The notes beneath the pieces were generated by a model, which ran no database searches, had not been told where the DNA came from, and saw only the letters and a list, made by a program, of their open reading frames with translations. From Streptomyces sclerotialus (GTDB lineage: Bacteria; Actinomycetota; Actinomycetes; Streptomycetales; Streptomycetaceae), in contig NZ_JBFOHP010000002.1 in assembly GCF_040907265.1 (NCBI RefSeq), positions 6,634,001-6,698,000 of the forward strand: a stretch of DNA of 64,000 nt, given 5' to 3'. Positions 62,098-64,000 of this stretch are shown here, piece after piece. The position numbers were made by a program, and so were the translations under genes. Each line of letters starts with the position of its first letter. The first letter of the stretch is position 1.

Positions 62098-62131
62098 CAC
62101 TACCGAGCGTAGTGACTGCCACTGACAGTGG
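62098..62131. promoter_or_regulatory. Two adjacent palindromes in the Xre/ATP-binding divergent region
   Basis: cactac-cgagc-gtagtg (62098-62114) is followed by ccact-gac-agtgg (62119-62131), ending just before the start of the ATP-binding gene. Probable binding sites of the Xre regulator on the shared control region. Confidence 0.5.
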
Positions 62132-62135
62132 ACCC

Positions 62136-62540
62136 ATGAATGCGCAAAGTCATCCCGGTCACCCCTGGCGGCGAACGTTCACGTCCGTACCGCGGTCCGT
62201 CGGTGCGGCCCGCCGGGCCGTCCGCGGGGCGCTGCTCGCGCACGGCGTCGCGCCGGACACGGCCGACACGGTCGTCCTCGTCGTCTCGGAGCTGGCGGCC
62301 AACGCCGTCCGGCACGGCCGCGTTCCCGGCCGGCTCTTCGAGGTCCGGATCGGGCTGGACGGCGAGAAGGAGATCACCGTGGAGGTGTCGGACGCGGGGG
62401 AGACGTACCCGGTCCTCGGGGAAGCCGACGCGGAGGCCGAGACCGGGCGCGGCCTCGTGCTCGTCGCGGCGCTGGCCGCCGCCTGGGGCGTGCGGGACCG
62501 GCAGATCGGCAAGACGGTCTGGGCGCGGGTCGGCCGTTAG
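62136..62540 (+). CDS. RsbW-like ATP-binding protein (anti-sigma type)
   Basis: 134 residues from ATG 62136. HATPase_c_2 fold: LVVSELAANAVRHGRVPG (N-box, about residue 50) and TGRGLVLVAALAAAWGVRD (G-box). Serine-kinase/anti-sigma homologues bind sigma factors or anti-anti-sigma proteins. Such single-domain ATPases are often next to Xre-DUF397 genes in Streptomyces. Its stop overlaps the convergent acetyltransferase gene by a few bases. Confidence 0.9.
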   Translation: MNAQSHPGHPWRRTFTSVPRSVGAARRAVRGALLAHGVAPDTADTVVLVVSELAANAVRHGRVPGRLFEVRIGLDGEKEITVEVSDAGETYPVLGEADAEAETGRGLVLVAALAAAWGVRDRQIGKTVWARVGR

Positions 62541-63133
62541 CTGTCAGCCGTGCCGGAGCCACCCGTACCGCTGACGTCGGCCGACCGCGGAGCCGGCCGG
62601 CCGACGGCGGAGCCGGGCGCGTCGATGACGTACACCCGGACCGCCCGGCCGCACGTCGGGTCCACCGTCTCGCGGTACGGGCGCATGCCCAGCTTCCGCA
62701 TGATCCGTTCGGACGCTTCGTTGCCGCGCTGCGCGATGCTGATGATCCGCTCCAGGCCGCGCTCGCGGAACCCGTAGTCCAGCGCGGCCCGTGCCGCCTC
62801 CGTGGCGATGCCGCGTCCCCAGTACGGCCGCCCCAGCCGCCAGCCGATCTCCACGGCGGGCAGCACCTCCGGCAGGAAGTGCGGTACGGACAGGCCGGTG
62901 AACCCCGCCAGCTCCCCCGAATCCCGCAGCTCAACGGCGAACAGCCCGAAGCCCTCGATGTCCCACTCCTGCTCCCAGGCGGAGATCCCGGACGCGGTCT
63001 GCGTCAGGCTGCGCGTCGCGCCGCTCCCGATCCAGCGCATCACTTCGGGATCGGCGTTCACGGCCGCCATCGGCTCAAGGTCCCCGGGGAGCCAGCGGCG
63101 CAGTGCAAGCCGCTGCGTATGCAAAGTGATCAC
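62537..63133 (-). CDS. GNAT acetyltransferase, RimJ/RimL-like
   Basis: 198 residues, GTG 63133. N-terminus LHTQRLALRRWLPGDLEPMA typical of RimJ/L-like enzymes, acetyl-CoA site around LGRPYWGRGIATEAARAALD near residue 100, and ERIISIAQRGNEASERIMRK. The last 30 residues (VIDAPGSAVGRPAPRSADVS onward) are low-complexity. Substrate unknown. Confidence 0.88.
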   Translation of the reverse strand: MITLHTQRLALRRWLPGDLEPMAAVNADPEVMRWIGSGATRSLTQTASGISAWEQEWDIEGFGLFAVELRDSGELAGFTGLSVPHFLPEVLPAVEIGWRLGRPYWGRGIATEAARAALDYGFRERGLERIISIAQRGNEASERIMRKLGMRPYRETVDPTCGRAVRVYVIDAPGSAVGRPAPRSADVSGTGGSGTADS

Positions 63134-63359
63134 GCCTCATCCTGCCAAATCCACGCATCGGACCGCCGGGCGGAAACACTTCCCGAGGCTGCCCGCGAGG
63201 CCGCCCGCTCTGCCGTCACCGTCCTCATGCCCGATGCGCACCCGTGCCGTAACGCCGCGATCCGGTCTCTCCGGGCGGTGTGGCACGCTGAGGCGCGTAC
63301 CGGACACCGGTACCGGACATCGGCTGCGCCGGACATCGGCGAGGAAAGGTGAGTGCGGA

Positions 63360-64000
63360 GTGCGGCGACCCCGGTGGCGGAGCGCGGGCAGCGGCCTGCT
63401 GCGGATGATCGCGGTCTGGGCGGTCTCGACCGTCGCCATGCTCGTGCTCGCCGGTGCGCTGCCCGACTTCCGGCTGCAGTCCGCCGACGGTGACAGCGCC
63501 ACCCGCATCGCGATCACCGCGGCACTCGCCGCCGGCGCCTACGGCCTGCTCGGCGCCCTGGTGTGGCCGCTGCTCGTCCGGACCCTGCTGCTGGTGCCCG
63601 CGCTCGTGCTCGGCCTGCTGGTCTTCGCGCTCAACGGCTCCCTGCTGCTGGTCGCGCTCTGGCTGATCCCCGACGGACGCGGCGCCGCCTCCCCGGAGAC
63701 CGCGGTGGTGGTCGCCGCCGTGATGTCCGCCGTCTCCTCCGCGACCGGCGCGGCCCTCGCCGTCGGGGACGACGACGCCTACCGCCGGCGGCTGGCCCGG
63801 CTCGCCCTCCGGCGCCGCAGGCCGGTGGTGCAGGACCCGGCGGGCGCCCCGGCCGGCACCCTCTTCCTCCAGCTCGACGGCGTCGGGCACGACGTGCTCG
63901 CCGACGCGCTGGCGGGCCCCGACCCCGTCATGCCCACCGTCGCGGCCTGGGCCGGTACGACCCACACGCTCACCCCCTGGCGCACCGACTGGTCCAGCCA
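63360..64000 (+). CDS. Phage-holin-like membrane protein with alkaline-phosphatase-superfamily domain, 3' truncated
   Basis: At least 213 residues before the window ends. GTG 63360 is ten bases after GAGGAAAGG. Four hydrophobic segments: MIAVWAVSTVAMLVLAG, IAITAALAAGAYGLLGALVW, LLLVPALVLGLLVFALNG, and AVVVAAVMSAVSSATGAALA. After these comes a soluble domain beginning LFLQLDGVGHDVLADALAG and TVAAWAGTTHTLTPWRTDW, which looks like the start of a nucleotide pyrophosphatase/phosphodiesterase-like domain. Such phage-holin-family/phosphodiesterase fusions occur in streptomycetes. The metal-binding remainder is out of view. Confidence 0.8.
   Translation, partial: MRRPRWRSAGSGLLRMIAVWAVSTVAMLVLAGALPDFRLQSADGDSATRIAITAALAAGAYGLLGALVWPLLVRTLLLVPALVLGLLVFALNGSLLLVALWLIPDGRGAASPETAVVVAAVMSAVSSATGAALAVGDDDAYRRRLARLALRRRRPVVQDPAGAPAGTLFLQLDGVGHDVLADALAGPDPVMPTVAAWAGTTHTLTPWRTDWSS

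Overview
The window is about 73% G+C with strong third-position G/C bias, frequent GTG starts and dense short operons. Its families are typical of a high-GC actinomycete: DUF397 with an Xre-DUF5753 regulator, SpoIIE phosphatases, a SigB/F-type sigma factor, ANTAR proteins and mycofactocin genes. Streptomyces or a close relative is the best guess. No tRNA, rRNA, CRISPR array or intact insertion sequence was seen. The first gene (LysR regulator) and the last gene (holin-like membrane protein) are cut by the window edges.

Layout. 1-9.8 kb: LysR regulator, membrane protein, a radical SAM gene with a frameshift, an SRPBCC protein, an MFS exporter fused to carboxypeptidase-regulatory-like repeats, a SpoIIE phosphatase and a methyltransferase. 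9.9-30.8 kb: an alcohol-oxidation island. The minus strand carries mftA-mftB-mftC-mftD-mftE-SDR-mftF followed by acetyl-CoA synthetase and adenylate kinase. The plus strand, divergent from mftA, carries an NDMA-dependent methanol/alcohol dehydrogenase, a MoxR ATPase and a VWA protein (both with histidine-rich tracts), and a probable mycofactocin methyltransferase (MftM). Then come an MnoSR/MadSR-like two-component system with a second iron-type alcohol dehydrogenase, and a GAF/winged-helix regulator with aldehyde dehydrogenase and DUF779. 30.8-35.1 kb: Lrp-LysE pair, tyrosine phosphatase, PLP aminotransferase, HTH regulator. 35.3-40.7 kb: four peptidase genes (M55, M20, S9, S66); the S9 gene is frameshifted. 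40.8-51.5 kb: secreted CocE-like hydrolase, P450 plus ferredoxin, CoA transferase, acetyltransferase, DUF5107 protein, quinone-oxidoreductase-like enzyme, VOC protein, methyltransferase. 51.6-59.4 kb: a stress and signalling block (PAP2/diacylglycerol kinase, CBS protein, sigma factor, PAS/GAF protein, GAF-ANTAR protein) with three SigB/F-like promoter matches of identical spacing, then an aminotransferase-fold protein lacking the catalytic lysine and three roughly 130-bp repeats. 59.4-64 kb: DedA, metallo-hydrolase, DUF397/Xre-DUF5753/ATP-binding module, acetyltransferase and the holin-like gene.

The island at 10-31 kb reads as one physiological unit. Mycofactocin is made by MftA-F and modified by MftF and the probable MftM. 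It would take electrons from tightly bound NAD(P) in the alcohol dehydrogenases and the SDR. Aldehyde dehydrogenase makes the acid, Acs makes acetyl-CoA plus AMP, and the adjacent adenylate kinase recycles the AMP. Two divergent intergenic regions of this island share the palindromic core TCCGRTCGGAC, which suggests a common regulator.
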